Shown: piece by piece, positions 50,980 to 60,492 of the stretch
Layout: the number at the start of each line of letters is the position of its first letter
How positions within the stretch are numbered: position 1 is the stretch's first letter
From: CAWAVN01 sp963825075
GTDB taxonomy: Bacteria > Planctomycetota > Planctomycetia > Planctomycetales > Planctomycetaceae
Assembly: GCA_963825075.1 (NCBI GenBank)
Contig: CAWGRX010000022.1
Location: 62,001-126,000, forward strand
Direction: 5' to 3'
Length of the DNA stretch: 64,000 nt
The notes under the pieces: generated by a model
What the model saw: the letters and a program-made list of their open reading frames with translations, nothing else
Databases searched by the model: none
What the model was told of the DNA's origin: nothing
Translations under genes and position numbers: made by a program

Positions 50980-52338
50980 ATGTTCAAACGTTTTCTGTTG
51001 TTTGTTTTTCCAATGGCTTTAATGGCCTCCGCCGCCCAGGCGGATCCTTGCGGCAGTTGTGCCACCGCATGTGCTCCGGCCATGTGCTGCACGACGACTT
51101 ATCAAGAATGCACCCAAACCGTGATGGTGCCGGAATGGGTCACCGAGACGCGCAAAGTCTGCTGCACCGAATACACGGAAGAAACCCGCGAGCGAAAATA
51201 CAAAGTCTGCAAGCGCGTTCCCGTGAAGGAAATGAAGACTGAGAAATACTTCGTTTGCGTTCCCGAAAAACGCCAGAAGGAAGTCGAATACACCGTCTGC
51301 GTTCCCGAAAAACGCCAGAAGGAAGTCGAGTACACCGTCTGCGTTCCCGAAAAACGCCAAAAGGAAGTCGAATACACCGTCTGCGAAACCGAAATGCGCT
51401 CCAAAGAAGAGCACTACACGGTCTGCAAGCCGGTGTGGGTCGAAAAAGAAGAAGAATACTGCGTGATGGTCCCCCACACCGAAAAACGTCAAGGCACGCG
51501 TTGCGTGATGAAACCGGTCTGGGAAGAAAAAGAAGTCAAATACACGGTTTGCGTTCCGGTTTGCGAAACTCGCAAGGGCACACGGATGGTCGCAAAGTGC
51601 GTCGAAGAAACCGTGATGAAAACCGTGTGTGAAGACCAAGGTCAATGGGAAGAACGCTGCCACACCGTCAACAGCTGCTGCACCGACCCCTGCACCGGTT
51701 GCCCGGTTCCCTGCACGACGACCTGCACCTACAAAGTCTGGGTGCCCAAGATCGTGGAAAAGCAAGTTCCCTGCACGGTCAACAAAATGGTCTGCGTTCC
51801 CGAAGAATACGAATACCAGGTCACGACCTACCAGCAGGAACAACACGTGAAGAAGGTCAAAGTTTGCAAGTGCGTCAGGGAAGAACAGCCCTACGAATAT
51901 GAAGTCACTGTTTGCAAACCGGAAACCCGCGTCCGCAAAGTGAAGGTCTGCACGTGGGAAAAAGAAGATAAAGTCCGCACGGTCAACTACTGCGTGCAAG
52001 TGCCCGTCAAGAAAAAGAAGACCGTCGAATACTGCGTGATGGTTCCGCAGAAGCGAACCAAAATGGTCGAATACTGCGTGATGGTTCCGCACAAGAAGAC
52101 CAAAATGGTCGAATACTGCGAAATGGTTAAGGTGGAAAAGGAACGCACCTTCGAAGTCTGCCACTTTGAAACCGAAATGGAAGAAAGAACGGAAACCTAC
52201 AAGGTTTGCGTTCCCCACACGGTGGAAAAAGAGGTGGAAGTCCAAGTTTGTCGGATGGTTCCCAAAACCGTCACCTGCAAAGTTCCCGTGACGACGTGTG
52301 CTCCCAGCAGTTCCTGCTGCACGCCGTGCTGCCAATAA
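50980..52338 (+). CDS. Cys-rich YTV-repeat secreted/cell-wall protein
   Basis: The product has 452 residues; GAGGAAGAG lies ~12 bases before the ATG. After a signal peptide (FLLFVFPMALMASAAQA) comes a Cys-rich N-terminus (CGSCATACAPAMCC), then ~20 imperfect repeats of 12-16 residues with the pattern Y-x-V-C-x-P-x-x-x-x-K-x-V-E, matching the planctomycete 'YTV' repeat family. Three copies at residues ~94-135 (VPEKRQKEVEYTVC) are identical in protein and nearly so in DNA. The protein is dominated by Cys, Lys, Glu, Val and Thr and ends CTPCCQ. YTV proteins are linked to the proteinaceous planctomycete cell wall, where disulfide cross-linking is likely. A strong terminator follows. Confidence 0.9.
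   Translation: MFKRFLLFVFPMALMASAAQADPCGSCATACAPAMCCTTTYQECTQTVMVPEWVTETRKVCCTEYTEETRERKYKVCKRVPVKEMKTEKYFVCVPEKRQKEVEYTVCVPEKRQKEVEYTVCVPEKRQKEVEYTVCETEMRSKEEHYTVCKPVWVEKEEEYCVMVPHTEKRQGTRCVMKPVWEEKEVKYTVCVPVCETRKGTRMVAKCVEETVMKTVCEDQGQWEERCHTVNSCCTDPCTGCPVPCTTTCTYKVWVPKIVEKQVPCTVNKMVCVPEEYEYQVTTYQQEQHVKKVKVCKCVREEQPYEYEVTVCKPETRVRKVKVCTWEKEDKVRTVNYCVQVPVKKKKTVEYCVMVPQKRTKMVEYCVMVPHKKTKMVEYCEMVKVEKERTFEVCHFETEMEERTETYKVCVPHTVEKEVEVQVCRMVPKTVTCKVPVTTCAPSSSCCTPCCQ
51259..51384 (+). repeat. Three 42-bp tandem repeats inside the YTV gene
   Basis: Units begin GTTCCCGAAAAACGCCA at 51259, 51301 and 51343 and differ at only two or three third-codon positions. This indicates recent expansion of the protein repeat. 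Confidence 0.9.
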
Positions 52339-52403
52339 TTCGTTGACCCCCGCATTCCTGTGCGGCTCACTCGTGCGCTAACGCGGCGTGATGAACCGTC
52401 GAG

Positions 52404-52437
52404 GCTCTCTGTCTTTCGAGACAGAGAGCTTTTTTTT
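52404..52437 (+). terminator. Rho-independent terminator of YTV gene
   Basis: GCTCTCTGTCT and AGACAGAGAGC make a perfect 11-bp stem with a TTCG tetraloop, followed by eight T. It lies 66 bp after the YTV stop. Confidence 0.93.
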
Positions 52438-52494
52438 ATGGGAGAGGAAGTCTCGTGTAAAGAACAAGGAGCAAAGCCCTCTATCTTCCATCCT

Positions 52495-53184
52495 CTATTC
52501 CCCATCTTTTTGGCGGCGTTCCCATTGTTCTTCCGCGGAGCTTTTGCGGAGATAGTAGGGTTCGATCGCCCACATGTCCGCAACAACGCCTGACTGGATT
52601 TGCGTTTCTCCGAGCCGGCAAATCGTGGCCGCCTGCGGAGCGAGGTGCCCCGGCAGCACCTGGCAATGGACTTCTAAATCCTTAAGCCAACGCTCTGTTC
52701 CGGGGCCGATGACCACATCGTCCCTCTTTCGGGAATTGCACCAGGATCGTGCAGGCTGAATCGCAATCGGGCAATGCCGGCTCCAAGCACCGGACGACTT
52801 GTGAAATTCCCCGACATAGAGATCCCCGCGCTGGGCGTCGGCGATAACCCAGATGTGCTGCAGGTCTTCGGGGCATTCCTCGGCAATCGCCTGCAAGGTG
52901 TCCACGGCCGTGATTTGGCAGCCCACGGCATAGGCGAAGGTCTTGGCGGAGACCACGCCGATCCGCAGCCCCGTAAAACTGCCCGGACCAATGCTTACCG
53001 CCACGCCTTCGCAGTCCGCAGGAGATCGCCCGGTTTCGTGAAAGAGCCGGTCCATCTCCACCGTCAACGTTTGAGCGTGCTTTCGTCCCGGCGCGGTCAA
53101 AGGGCGTTCGGCGAGGAGCCGGCCGTCTTCCATCAAAGCCACGCCCCCCGCCGCTGCCGACGTTTCAATTCCCAAAATCAGCAT
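52495..53184 (-). CDS. tsaB: tRNA threonylcarbamoyladenosine biosynthesis protein TsaB
   Basis: TsaB is the scaffold partner of TsaD in forming t6A37 of ANN-decoding tRNAs. The product has 229 residues, the usual length. The ASKHA N-terminus (MLILGIETSAAAGGVALM) and VAVSIGPGSFTGLRIGVVSAKTFAYA are diagnostic, with AVDTLQAIA following. The C-terminal half is less conserved, as usual. It stands on the minus strand, convergent with the YTV gene's terminator and divergent from the TadC-like gene. Confidence 0.93.
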   Translation of the reverse strand: MLILGIETSAAAGGVALMEDGRLLAERPLTAPGRKHAQTLTVEMDRLFHETGRSPADCEGVAVSIGPGSFTGLRIGVVSAKTFAYAVGCQITAVDTLQAIAEECPEDLQHIWVIADAQRGDLYVGEFHKSSGAWSRHCPIAIQPARSWCNSRKRDDVVIGPGTERWLKDLEVHCQVLPGHLAPQAATICRLGETQIQSGVVADMWAIEPYYLRKSSAEEQWERRQKDGE

Positions 53185-53306
53185 GTTTTTCCGAGGTCTT
53201 TGTTTCCGAATGGGGTTGGAACTTCTCTGGTTCGCAGTTTATCTTGAAGTATCCGAGTTTTGCACGCGCCCCCAAGCGGGGTTTCCTGTCCATTCGCTGG
53301 ATCACC

Positions 53307-54269
53307 ATGAACTCTTATCTTATTCACAACAACTCTCTTGTCCTAGCGAGCAGCATGGGCGAACTGGTTCTATCGGGTTTGGGGAGCGCGGCGGTCGGTG
53401 GATCGGTGTGGATTTTGGTCCGGTTGGTCGGGGCGGGGCTGACTTCGGGGGATTCCGTCCAAGCCGACCAGTGGCGGTACGATGTCACCCGCATCAACGA
53501 ACTCCGCCGGCTGAGCCTGCTGTTCCGCTGGTTTCAACCGCTGATCCAGGTCTTGGCGGTGTTCAACCGCGGCGTGTTTGCCGATTCGCTTCCCGAAATC
53601 GGCCGGCAGATCCAAGCCGCCGGGTTTTCCCGATTGTGGACGCCCGGAGAATACCTGGCCCGGCTGGAACTGATCGCTCTGTTAATGTCGCCTCTTTATT
53701 TCTACCTCTGCCTGTCGTGGTTCGGCGAGGCGGGAATCATTTTGGCCCTCGTGTTGACCGGGTTGACGATATATTGGCTAAGGCGTCGGTTGGCGGCCCA
53801 GGCGGCGCATCGGCTGTTTTTGATCAAAAAGCGATTGCCATTCTTGCTGGATTTATTGACGCTGTTGATGGAAGCCGGCTCGACGTTTTTGCAGTCGCTC
53901 AAAGAAGCCGCGAATGAGTTTCGCGACCAGCCGGTGGGGGTGGAATTCGGCCGCGTCCTGGCGGAGATGGGGATGGGCAAAAGCCGGACGGAAGCCCTGG
54001 AAGGACTCAGGCTGCGGCTGAGCGATGATGAGATCACGAGCATCGTGGGATCGATCATTCAAGGCGAGGAACTGGGAACGCCGCTCGCGGTGCTGTTTCG
54101 CACTCAGGCCGACGTGCTCCGCATCAAACGCACCCAGCGGGCCGAAACCATAGCGGGGGAAGCCGGCGTAAAAATGCTGCTCCCCGCGATCCTGGTGATG
54201 ATGGCCACGGTCATCATCATCTTGGGCCCCTTTATTCTCAGCTTTCTTTACGCGGACCTTATGTCGTAA
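53307..54269 (+). CDS. TadC-like type II/IV secretion inner-membrane protein (GspF family)
   Basis: The product has 320 residues from the ATG at 53307; upstream readings to 53244 overlap the promoter region. After an N-terminal TM segment there are helices at ~115-155 (LIALLMSPLYFYLCLSWFGEAGIILALVLTG) and at the C-terminus (MLLPAILVMMATVIIILGPFILSF). The conserved T2SF domain reads LPFLLDLLTLLMEAGSTFLQSLKEAA, then ALEGLRLRLSDDEITSIVGSIIQGEELGTPLAVLFRTQADVLRIKR. This is the TadC arrangement of Flp/Tad pilus platforms. The downstream neighbour is an FHA-domain protein; no tad ATPase or pilin genes are in view. Confidence 0.88.
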   Translation: MNSYLIHNNSLVLASSMGELVLSGLGSAAVGGSVWILVRLVGAGLTSGDSVQADQWRYDVTRINELRRLSLLFRWFQPLIQVLAVFNRGVFADSLPEIGRQIQAAGFSRLWTPGEYLARLELIALLMSPLYFYLCLSWFGEAGIILALVLTGLTIYWLRRRLAAQAAHRLFLIKKRLPFLLDLLTLLMEAGSTFLQSLKEAANEFRDQPVGVEFGRVLAEMGMGKSRTEALEGLRLRLSDDEITSIVGSIIQGEELGTPLAVLFRTQADVLRIKRTQRAETIAGEAGVKMLLPAILVMMATVIIILGPFILSFLYADLMS

Positions 54270-54366
54270 ACTGGTTTTCAGCTTTCGGCGAGCCGAGCCG
54301 CGTAAGCGGCCGGGTGAATCGGTTTTTAATTGGTCATTGGTGCTTGGTCATTGGGATTTATAAGCA

Positions 54367-55303
54367 ATGGGTGATCGTGCCCGTTTGACGGTAACGACCG
54401 GTCCCGATCGGGGGCGGGTGTTTGAGTTGGCCGAGGAAATGGTCAACATCGGCCGGGGTGCGCAAAATCAGATTGCCCTGACCGATTTACAAGTCGCGGA
54501 GCACCAGGCGACCTTAATGAGCCGCAACGGGCGGTATGCGATTTATTCGCCCCGCGAGGATTCGGTGGAGGTGGACGGGAGCGTGATTCCCGCCGAGCAA
54601 TGGGTCTGGCTGCCGGACACCGCCCGGATCAAGATGAGCACTTACACCGGGCTGAGGTTTCAATACGAAGGCACGCGCCCGGCGGACAACGGCGGTTCGG
54701 CTTCCACCAAGGAAAAACCCCAATCGCACGAACAACCCGCTCCGCCCGCAAAGCCTCGCTCCTCCCGCGGCAAATCCGGCAAGGCCGCTCCGCGAAACCA
54801 GAAAGTCGCCCGGTTCATTACCGACCAGGGCGGCGATGCGCTGGTGCGGTTGGGCGAAGACGGGCATTTGCCGGAATTGAGCCTGTCCGATTCCCCGGCG
54901 AAAAAAATCGTGCGGGACAAAGCCTCCGCGGAGTCCTCCTTTCCCTGGGCTTACGTGGCGGTGGGGATCAGCCTGTTGTTGACCGTGGTGCTGCTCTTGA
55001 TGCCCGCGGAGACCGGGCCGTCCTCGGCCAGCGAACGCGCGAGAGCCAGGCGGGAGATCACGCAGTTCTACGGAACCCCCGGCGAGGAGCCGACCGCCTG
55101 GCAGCGCAAACTTCCGCGAAGCCCGTCTGGCGCATTCCAGCGGCGACTGGCCCGCCGAGCGCCGGGCCTATCAAGATGTGCTCGACATGCTCAACGCCGA
55201 GGAATACAACCGTCCCGACGCTCCCAGCCACATCGCCCTCACCGGCGACCGCACCCGCGACCAAACGCTGAGGGAACTCATCGCAATTCTGCTGAGCCGG
55301 TAA
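54367..55303 (+). pseudogene. FHA-domain membrane protein with apparent frameshift
   Basis: Residues 1-~100 form a forkhead-associated (phosphothreonine-binding) domain: LTVTTGPDRGRVFELAEEMVNIGRG, NQIALTDLQVAEHQATL. A basic Pro/Lys linker and a TM helix (WAYVAVGISLLLTVVLLLMP, ~198-218) follow. The open frame then runs as an implausible Arg/Pro/His-rich tail as far as 56100. One extra base near 55105-55115 accounts for this: the next frame gives FREARLAHSSGDWPAERR to TLRELIAILLSR with a stop at 55301-55303. The corrected protein has ~312 residues. It follows the TadC-like gene by 98 bp and may tie secretion to Ser/Thr kinase signalling. Confidence 0.75.
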
Positions 55304-55329
55304 ACGTTGTGAAACCAACATCGCGACCT

Positions 55330-55490
55330 GAGAGCCGAGTGTGTGGCCAATTTTTCTGGCAAAAAATTACCGCTTACTTCGTGCGCGGCTCATTTTCAAT
55401 GAGAGCCGCGCACGAAGTAAGCAGAAATTCTCTCAAAACGGATGTCGCCAGAAAAACGGCCCGCACACAGAGCCGAGAAGTTTCAAATCC
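55330..55490. repeat. Repeat family 3 element with nested inverted repeats
   Basis: A perfect 20-bp inverted repeat (55372-55391 and 55403-55422, unit GAGCCGCGCACGAAGTAAGC) with an 11-base loop is embedded in a larger imperfect inverted repeat: GAGCCGAGTGTGTGGCC at ~55333-55348 against GGCCCGCACACAGAGCC near 55460, with TTTTTCTGGC/GCCAGAAAAA between. The element sits between convergent genes and may act as a terminator. Confidence 0.85.
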
Positions 55491-55539
55491 GCTGCGATCG
55501 CGGAGAGCGATCGGCGGCTTTCGGGACAGGCTCGCCAGC

Positions 55540-55983
55540 TCAATTGCCCGTGAAGAGGTCCCAGAGCCGGGGGGTGAAGATCAACAGGACAATGGCGATT
55601 GCTCCGAGGATGGTCATGAATACGCCGGCTGTGGCGATGCGGCGGGCGGTTTGGATGGGTTCGGAGAAGTGATGTCCCATATTGCGGAACACGGCCCGCA
55701 CGACCAGATGGAACAGCTCCGCCGAGAACACCATCGTGAAACTCACGATGAGCAGGCCCCACTCGATCAGCGAAATCCCCAGCACCAACGCGGCGGTCAT
55801 CACGATCGTGGCGATGAAGAAATGCACAAACAGCGTGCTGTCGGCGCGGAAGCCTTCGGTCAAGCCGCGCTCGGCTTCCACCAGCCGCCGACGCCAGGGC
55901 GACCGCCGGCGGTCCGCATTCGAGAGGGCGGGGCCTTCGTCAGGGACAATGTGAGGCCGAAGTTTGACGGGAGGTTGCGTCAT
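55540..55983 (-). CDS. Diacylglycerol/undecaprenol kinase-like membrane protein
   Basis: The product has 147 residues from the ATG at 55983. After a ~55-residue basic N-terminal region there are three TM helices in the DgkA arrangement: FVHFFIATIVMTAALVLGIS, WGLLIVSFTMVFSAELFHLVV and TAGVFMTILGAIAIVLLIFTP. The DgkA signature (AAELFNTAIE) is only partly kept (SAELFHLVVRAVF): the catalytic Asn-Thr-Ala-Ile-Glu is missing. Membership of the DAGK_prokar fold is likely, but kinase activity is doubtful. It starts eight bases after the LptD-like gene's stop on the same strand. Confidence 0.75.
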   Translation of the reverse strand: MTQPPVKLRPHIVPDEGPALSNADRRRSPWRRRLVEAERGLTEGFRADSTLFVHFFIATIVMTAALVLGISLIEWGLLIVSFTMVFSAELFHLVVRAVFRNMGHHFSEPIQTARRIATAGVFMTILGAIAIVLLIFTPRLWDLFTGN

Positions 55984-55991
55984 GATCGAGC

Positions 55992-58900
55992 TTACCGGGT
56001 AGGTCCAGTGCCAAGAAGTGATCCCAAATTCGTGGGGGAGAACAAGGCTCCCAATCGCGGTTCGATCGAGACGGCAAAGCCGGCGTTGCCTTTGCTTTGA
56101 TCGAAATTCGCGCCGAGGTGGAATAGGAAGTCCGCCCCGATGCGGGTGATGGTCATCGTCTGGCCGATGTTGCGGGCCTCGGCCACGTCGAAGGACGTAC
56201 CAAACGTGGAGACCCACTTGGGACTCATTTGATAAGTCAACCCGACGACGCCGATTTGACTGTTGAGGACGCCGCCGCCTTTGACCTGGTGAAGTCCCAG
56301 ATACAGACTGCCGCGTTCGCTGCGCTGGCTGAGCACGCCGATGTCCCAAAGCTGTTGCGCCCCTGGAATAGATCGTAATAGGCGTCGGCAAGCACGGTCG
56401 TGCGGTCGCCGATGAACCATTGATAGGTTCCGCTCAACAGCCCCAAATTCTGCCCGAAGTTGTCGCGGTTCGGGTTGGGGAAATAGGAGCCTTGCAAATC
56501 GAGGGTCATCCAATCCTTGATCCGCATCCGCTGGGGCGGGCCGACTTTGGTTTGCAGGCGATGCCGCCACGCCAACCGCACGACCTGCTGGTCGTCTAAG
56601 AGTTCATTGTAGGGATCGGTTATGCTGCGGCCGGCTCCCGTGCGGACGGCGTAAAACCGGGGATCGAAGATCGCGGGGACGCTTCCCGGCGGAAGGATGC
56701 CATAAGTGTTAAACGGAAACCGCTGGCGAAACCGCTCTTGGGCGTTGTCGTCGATTTCGTTGTACTGCGGGATGTTGCCGAGCGAGGTCGAGGAATTGGT
56801 GTAGGCGTATTCCGACTCGAACACCATCTTATGCGCAAGGCCGTTGATGTTAAGCAATCGGCTCTGCACGTAAGGAAAAACTCGCCACGCAAAAATGCTG
56901 CCCCTGAGTCCCAGGCTGCCCACCAGCCGGCCCAAAGGATCGCCGTTCATGTCCTGGCTCCAAAACGCCGCTTCCCCCAAGGCGTAGGGAACCATCTGGA
57001 CGGCTCCCAGGTTGAAGGGGGCGTCGAGTTCGTTGCGGGTAAACATCACGGCCCCTTCCCGGTTGACGATGTAGGGAATCGGCGTGAAGATGTCCGCCTG
57101 GGGATCGTAGGGAGCCTGGGCCCGGCGGAGCCGGCCATAGCCCGCCGAGGTATGGCTGCTCCAAGTCACCGCGCCGTTCCACAGCGACTCCGAGAGCACA
57201 AAATAGTCGGCGCGGGGCAGCCATTCGGTCGTGTTTGCAAAGTCGTTGACCTGCGGCCGAAAGATGCCCGTCAAGGCGACGTTTTCATCTTGTAACTGCC
57301 GGAGGTAAAGCAGCGTCTCCTGGTCTTTCCCGTTGTCGAATTCGCTCTCGTAAAAGGACTCGAGAAAGTTCCGGTCGGAGACCAAACCGACCTCGGCGAT
57401 GAGGTCCACGTTGTAATCGAGTTTTTGCCGATGCCGGAGACTCACCCGGTAGCGGTTGTTTGTTTGCGGGACCAAACTCCGGCGGTCGAGGCCCAGGTTG
57501 TCGTTGCCCGAATCGTGAACGTAATAGGCCAATCCCTGCCCGAAATAGGGTCCGCCCAGGCCGAATAATTCCGTGCCCGAATAATTGGCTTGGGTGCCCA
57601 GGCCCGGCCCGCGGTACGAGCGAAAATCGGTGAGCAAATCCCAGTTGCCGTTGGGCGGATGCTCGATCCCCAGGATTTTGTACAAATCCCAAGCCAGCTT
57701 AACGGTGCTCCCGAAGATGCGGTCTTGGGAGAATGTGGACCGCCTGAGCGGGATGTTGGGATCGTTAGCCGGGGCGCTTACGCGGGGCAGATAGAACAGC
57801 GGCACGTCCTCGACGAAGAAGGTGTTGTTGCTGCTGGTGATCCACGAGGTTTCTTTGGGAACGGGCGCACCCGTGACGGGATCGCGCGGCACGTCGCCGA
57901 ACAGTGACCACGGGTCCGAGAGCCGCTTTTCCAAAAACACCTCGGAGGACTGGATGCGGTAGCCCGGCTTACCAAACTGGCTGGCGGTGGCCCAGGCGTT
58001 TTGTGCGAAAAACGTATCGCGATTGAGCTGCCGCATCCGTTCCGCCCGCACCCGCACTTCGCCCGCCAATTGCGGAACGAACTGCCTGAGCTCGGCATTG
58101 AGCAACAGGGCCCGGTCTTCGCGGGCATCGTAAATCGCCCGGTTCGCCCGCACCTTGTTGGGGCCCTGGCGAATCACGATGTTGCCTTCCAAATAGACTT
58201 GGAACGGCGTATCGTTGGATTGCACAATCTCCGGCTGGAATTCCGGATTGTTCTGGCGGGTCCAAATCACCACGCGGTCGGCGGACAAATCCACCGTGCC
58301 GAAGCCTTCCACGCCGTCGATTAACACGGTGATCCCGCCCGTGAGCAGCCACACCTGTTCGGGGGGAGTCGTGGTTTGCGACTTGAATGTCAACAGGTTG
58401 AACGGCGTGCCGTAGCGGGGCAACGTCCGTACTCGGCGAATCCCTCCGCCCGGCCGTTGGATTTGCACGCTTCGCAACTCGCCCGACTCGCCGTTGGGCA
58501 CGACAAGTTGCGTGGGATCGAGCACGGCCCGGTTGGCGGCTTCCCTGCGCGCTTTGGCCCGCAGATAGAGCATGTCTTCCTGCGCGGGTTTGCCCCGGGC
58601 CCGATGCCGGGCGTTGAGCGTCACTCCGTTCCGCGTGACGAGATTCAAAAACATGGATTGCTCGGAAATCGACTGCCCCGGCCGATCCAAGAGTACATCG
58701 TCTTCCACATAAATAATCAACCGGTCCCGCTGGATGGACTGACTGGGATCGGTCCGCTGCCAGATCACCATTTTCTGGCCGAACAAGGTCGTTGTGCCCT
58801 GCACGACCCGGCAGCGTCCGCGGAGCACGGCGATCTGGTCCCGGCCTTCCGTCCACTCCTGCGAGATATCCGCATCGATCGCAATCGAATCCATCTCGGT

Positions 58901-59389
58901 CGTCGTATCCCGGCTTCGCGGATCCTGGTCGGATTCCAGAAGCGGCTCCTCGTAAGATTGGCCGGGCGGCAACGCCGGGGCGGGGGCGGGGGGCTTTTCC
59001 TGTGAACTGATCTCTTCCACTTGTCCGGGACCGGCCCCATCAGACGGAGCCGGCGGAACAGACGGAACAGACGGAACAGACGGAACAGACGGAACAGACG
59101 GAACAGACGGAACAGACGGAACAGACGGAACAGACGGAAGCGGGGTCGGCGGCGGCACGACGCCTTGGGTTTGCTGGATGCCGTTTTGGGGAGAATTGCC
59201 GAAGGGGGAAACCAGTTGGGACGGAGTCGTTGCCGGTTGCGGCGGGCCAATCTCCTCGACCTGATCGCCTTCCTCGGTGGTCTGTCCGCGCACGCCGGTC
59301 CGCAACACCCCTGCGGAAACCGCCAAAACCAAGGCGGCAAACAGGGTGCCCAGCACCAAACTGCGCAAATAGGACGTTACGCCCGTCAC
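55992..59389 (-). CDS. LptD/OstA-like outer-membrane protein (C-terminus in shifted frame)
   Basis: This is a large secreted protein, ~1130 residues when corrected. The signal peptide (SYLRSLVLGTLFAALVLAVSAG) is reached from a GTG near 59389; the frame is open to 59638 without protein-like sequence. A VPS tripeptide tract, an acidic linker, then an OstA-type beta-jellyroll region (IAVLRGRCRVVQGTTTLFGQKMVI; VRANRAIYDAREDRALLLNAELR) and a long beta-barrel domain with alternating aromatic/polar strands follow. This resembles LptD, which inserts LPS. The open frame stops at 56237 with a junk tail; one missing G in GGGG near 56363-56368 joins it to AQQLWDIGVLSQRSERGSLY, ending at 55992. Confidence 0.8.
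59054..59134 (-). repeat. Nine 9-bp tandem repeats in the LptD-like gene
   Basis: The plus-strand unit CGGAACAGA is repeated nine times without change and encodes an uninterrupted (Val-Pro-Ser)n tract. Perfect identity suggests copy number is variable. Confidence 0.93.
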
Positions 59390-60019
59390 GGGCACACCCC
59401 GAATTTCCAATTCGATGTAGATCGGCTCAGTTGTCGTCAATGCGTCGTCCGCCAGCCGGAGAATCCTTCCCCGGACGACGGAAAACCTTTCCTGGACAGC
59501 GTTTGAAGAGATTCCAGTTGCGATTTGAGATGTTGATGTGTGGATGGGACCGGTGAGAGATACCGCGGCCGTCCACTGGCATTCTGTCCCGGAAGCCGGC
59601 CGAAAAAGGGGCGGGATTATAGACGCCAGGTTTCCCAAGTGTCAAGAATGGTTCCCCCGCCGTCCCGCCACGCGCCGCCCGGAAGTTACAGCGTGATCGA
59701 GTTCCGCAACATTTTTTGTAGCAATAGTTTGCGCCAATTGCGTTTTACAGAACTTCCCCCGGCCCGTCCCAGAGTTCCCCCTCGGAACAGCAGTTTGCAA
59801 AATCCACAAACCGATGGAATTCCGCAGGCGTTTTGCGGATCGTTGTTAGCGTTTGACGGTGCCGCATTCCAGGCACACCCACCGCCCGGAGAGCAACCAA
59901 ACCGGCAGGAACAAACCCGCGGTGCATACGGTCAGAATCAATCCGGTTTTGGCCTTCATCCGTTTTTTGCGATGCGACACGTTCCGTCCACATTGCTTGC
60001 AGTATTTCACGCGGGGCTT
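59390..60019. other. Intergenic upstream of LptD-like gene
   Basis: This spacer probably holds the minus-strand promoter. No convincing -35/-10 pair was seen. It overlaps the 3' part of the small zinc-ribbon ORF. Confidence 0.4.
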
Positions 60020-60022
60020 CAT
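59846..60022 (-). CDS. Small CxxC/TM/CxxC protein
   Basis: The product has 58 residues from the ATG at 60022. YCKQCGRNVSHRKK, a TM helix (GLILTVCTAGLFLPVWLLS) and WVCLECGTVKR make a split zinc-ribbon around a membrane span, a layout seen in very small bacterial proteins of unknown function. It is supported by the symmetrical CxxC pairs only. Confidence 0.6.
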   Translation of the reverse strand: MKPRVKYCKQCGRNVSHRKKRMKAKTGLILTVCTAGLFLPVWLLSGRWVCLECGTVKR

Positions 60023-60075
60023 GGCAATCACAGGTTTTTGGGGGAAGAAAACCGGCTTCGGCTCCGTTCAGACTA

Positions 60076-60321
60076 TCACACGAACCCTCTGCCCCCAATC
60101 CAGATTTGGAGACAAATTGTTGAAAACCGGCGAGTCTGGTAATGCTTGCCGCCCTGTTTCCGGCCCACTAGGACGCAATCGCGATTCTGCGCATCGTGGG
60201 ATTTTTTCCGACGCGACAGTCGGACGATAACCGGCAGCAGGATGCCTGGTTGTTCGGATGCCAATTCTTCAGCAGCTTGGTAGTTAGAGAGAAAGGTGTC
60301 GTACGAAAGTTTAGATTTCAT
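60076..60321 (-). CDS. Doubtful small ORF
   Basis: From the internal ATG near 60321 the frame reads MKSKLSYDTFLSNYQAAEEL and continues for ~80 residues. The first half looks protein-like and hydrophilic; the second half does not. No family recognised. Confidence 0.25.
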   Translation of the reverse strand: MKSKLSYDTFLSNYQAAEELASEQPGILLPVIVRLSRRKKSHDAQNRDCVLVGRKQGGKHYQTRRFSTICLQIWIGGRGFV

Positions 60322-60492
60322 GGCTCCTCTGGCAATTCCCAGACGACAGCCGCGATCCATTTTCCCAAGAATGGATAGCCGAGTTCTCCTGAACAGTTCC
60401 CTGATCTAAAAGTGATGGAATCGGCACGTGTTCGACAGCAGCCATGTTGCGGCGAGTTCCCATTTTTACCTTAACGGAATAGGAATCAATTC

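Noticed and set aside
51019..52335. 438-residue minus-strand ORF rich in Phe, His and Asp
   Set aside because: Mirror of the repetitive YTV gene; the repeats force an open antisense frame.
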